From an uncultured Acidimicrobiaceae bacterium (GTDB taxonomy: Bacteria; Actinomycetota; Acidimicrobiia; Acidimicrobiales; RAAP-2), in NCBI GenBank assembly GCA_903894295.1, contig CAITPI010000121.1, forward strand, positions 1 through 60,281: a DNA stretch of 60,281 nucleotides, in the 5' to 3' direction. The stretch's first letter is position 1. The number at the start of each line of letters is the position of its first letter. A program made the position numbers and the translations under genes. Below the pieces are notes generated by a model, which saw only the letters and a list, made by a program, of their open reading frames with translations, did not search any database and was not told the DNA's origin. Positions 59,798 through 60,281 of the stretch are shown one piece after another.

Positions 59798-60281
59798 GGC
59801 TCATCGGATTTCCGGGGGCTTGGGTCCACCAATGCGTGAGGCGCTGATGGCACGTTCGGGCGATGCCCCAGCTCCGCAAGCTCCCCTCCTCGCTCGAGAC
59901 TGATCCGGCCAAGGTCAATGAGCTGCTCGTCGGTCTCCCCGACGTCACGGTGCTCGGCGCGGTCCGCCTTGCCGACGACTCGGTCGAGCTGCACCTGCAA
60001 ACGAACACCTCGGTGGACGGCTGCCGTTCCTGTGGCTCGGTGGCCACGCTCAAGGGATGGCGAGTCGTGACCTTCGTCGACCTGCCGACTTTCGGTTCGC
60101 CGGTCAGGCTCCATTGGCACAAGCGCCGGTGGCGCTGTCCGGAGGCAACGTGCCCGGTGGGTTCGTGGACCGAGATCGACGAGCGGATCGCCGGGTCGAG
60201 GCTGAGACTGACCGACCGAGCCGGACGATGGGCGACGGTCGAGGTGGGCAAGAACGGTCGGACCGTCAACGAGGTGGCGAC
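59798..60281 (+). mobile_element. ISL3-family insertion sequence, left part
   Basis: The transposase fragment starts at 59863. GGCTCATCGGATTTCCGG (59798-59815) resembles the GGCTC-beginning terminal repeats of ISL3 elements and may be the left end. The right end is outside the window, so neither the inverted repeat nor the 8-bp target duplication can be confirmed. It begins about 108 bases after the tRNA-Leu. Confidence 0.5.
59863..60281 (+). CDS. ISL3-family transposase, 5' fragment
   Basis: The frame opens at ATG 59863 and runs past the window end, giving 139 residues. It has the N-terminal zinc finger of ISL3 transposases: CRSCGS (CxxC), then VDLPTFGSPVRLHWHKRRWRC and CPEATCP, followed by GSWTE. 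After that comes the start of the helix-turn-helix region (AGRWATVEVGKNGRTVNEVA). The catalytic DDE core lies beyond the edge. No stop or frameshift is seen in the available part, so the element could be intact. Confidence 0.88.
   Translation, partial: MPQLRKLPSSLETDPAKVNELLVGLPDVTVLGAVRLADDSVELHLQTNTSVDGCRSCGSVATLKGWRVVTFVDLPTFGSPVRLHWHKRRWRCPEATCPVGSWTEIDERIAGSRLRLTDRAGRWATVEVGKNGRTVNEVA

Overview
This is a stretch of chromosome from a high-GC actinobacterium (roughly two-thirds G+C by eye). The tiny ribosomal proteins bS22 and bL37, known from actinobacterial ribosomes, are both encoded here. The gene orders glmU-prs-rplY-pth-mfd-mazG-eno-divIC-DUF501-ppx and metG-tatD-rsmA-ispE are also actinobacterial. 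Together with the gene complement this suggests the class Acidimicrobiia, but that placement is inference. Nearly all genes are housekeeping. The clearly accessory parts are a 15-kb pilin-like operon, a short surface-glycan-like block at the left edge and an ISL3-type transposase cut by the right edge.

Layout. 1-3.7 kb: prenyltransferase-like fragment, SAM methyltransferase, GT4 glycosyltransferase and a sulfotransferase-like protein. 3.7-9.5 kb: a TMEM165/GDT1 transporter with an M1 aminopeptidase, then two divergent pairs (aminopeptidase/PfkB kinase and hypothetical/GDPD), each pair separated by the same decamer AGGCTACCTT. 9.5-16.5 kb: bL37, DUF192, rsmI, msrA, metG, tatD, rsmA, ispE, bS22. 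16.6-20.8 kb: a two-component system, tRNA-Gln(UUG) and typA. 20.9-36.1 kb: three overlapping or abutting genes that look like the PilV/PilW/PilX (GspI/J/K) tip pilins. The last is a 3860-residue protein with 32 fibronectin type III domains and the first carries eight cysteine-pair repeats. 36.7-42 kb: acyl-CoA dehydrogenase, glmU (lacking the acetyltransferase half), prs, rplY, pth. 42-53.5 kb: mfd, a secreted SurA/PrsA-like isomerase, mazG, a limonene-epoxide-hydrolase-like protein, eno, divIC-like, DUF501, ppx and a GNAT acetyltransferase behind a possible leaderless 18-codon ORF. 53.5-60.3 kb: epimerase, acyltransferase, GT2, NlpC/P60 endopeptidase, carboxylesterase, an odd tRNA-Leu(UAA) and the transposase fragment.

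How it fits together. The housekeeping blocks serve translation (metG, rsmA, rsmI, pth, rplY, bS22, bL37, typA, two tRNAs), repair (mfd, mazG, tatD, msrA), glycolysis/PRPP/isoprenoid supply (eno, prs, ispE) and envelope growth (glmU, divIC, NlpC/P60, GT2-acyltransferase-epimerase). The pilin-like operon probably builds the tip of a type IV pilus or pseudopilus and presents a very long disulfide-stabilised adhesive arm. No assembly ATPase, platform protein or prepilin peptidase is present in the window, so the machine must lie elsewhere.

A recurring regulatory theme is a TANNNT box 6-10 bases before the start codon, which implies leaderless or almost leaderless mRNAs for many genes. Three divergent spacers carry overlapping boxes on both strands. 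All functional calls are from reading translations and motifs; no database search was possible.
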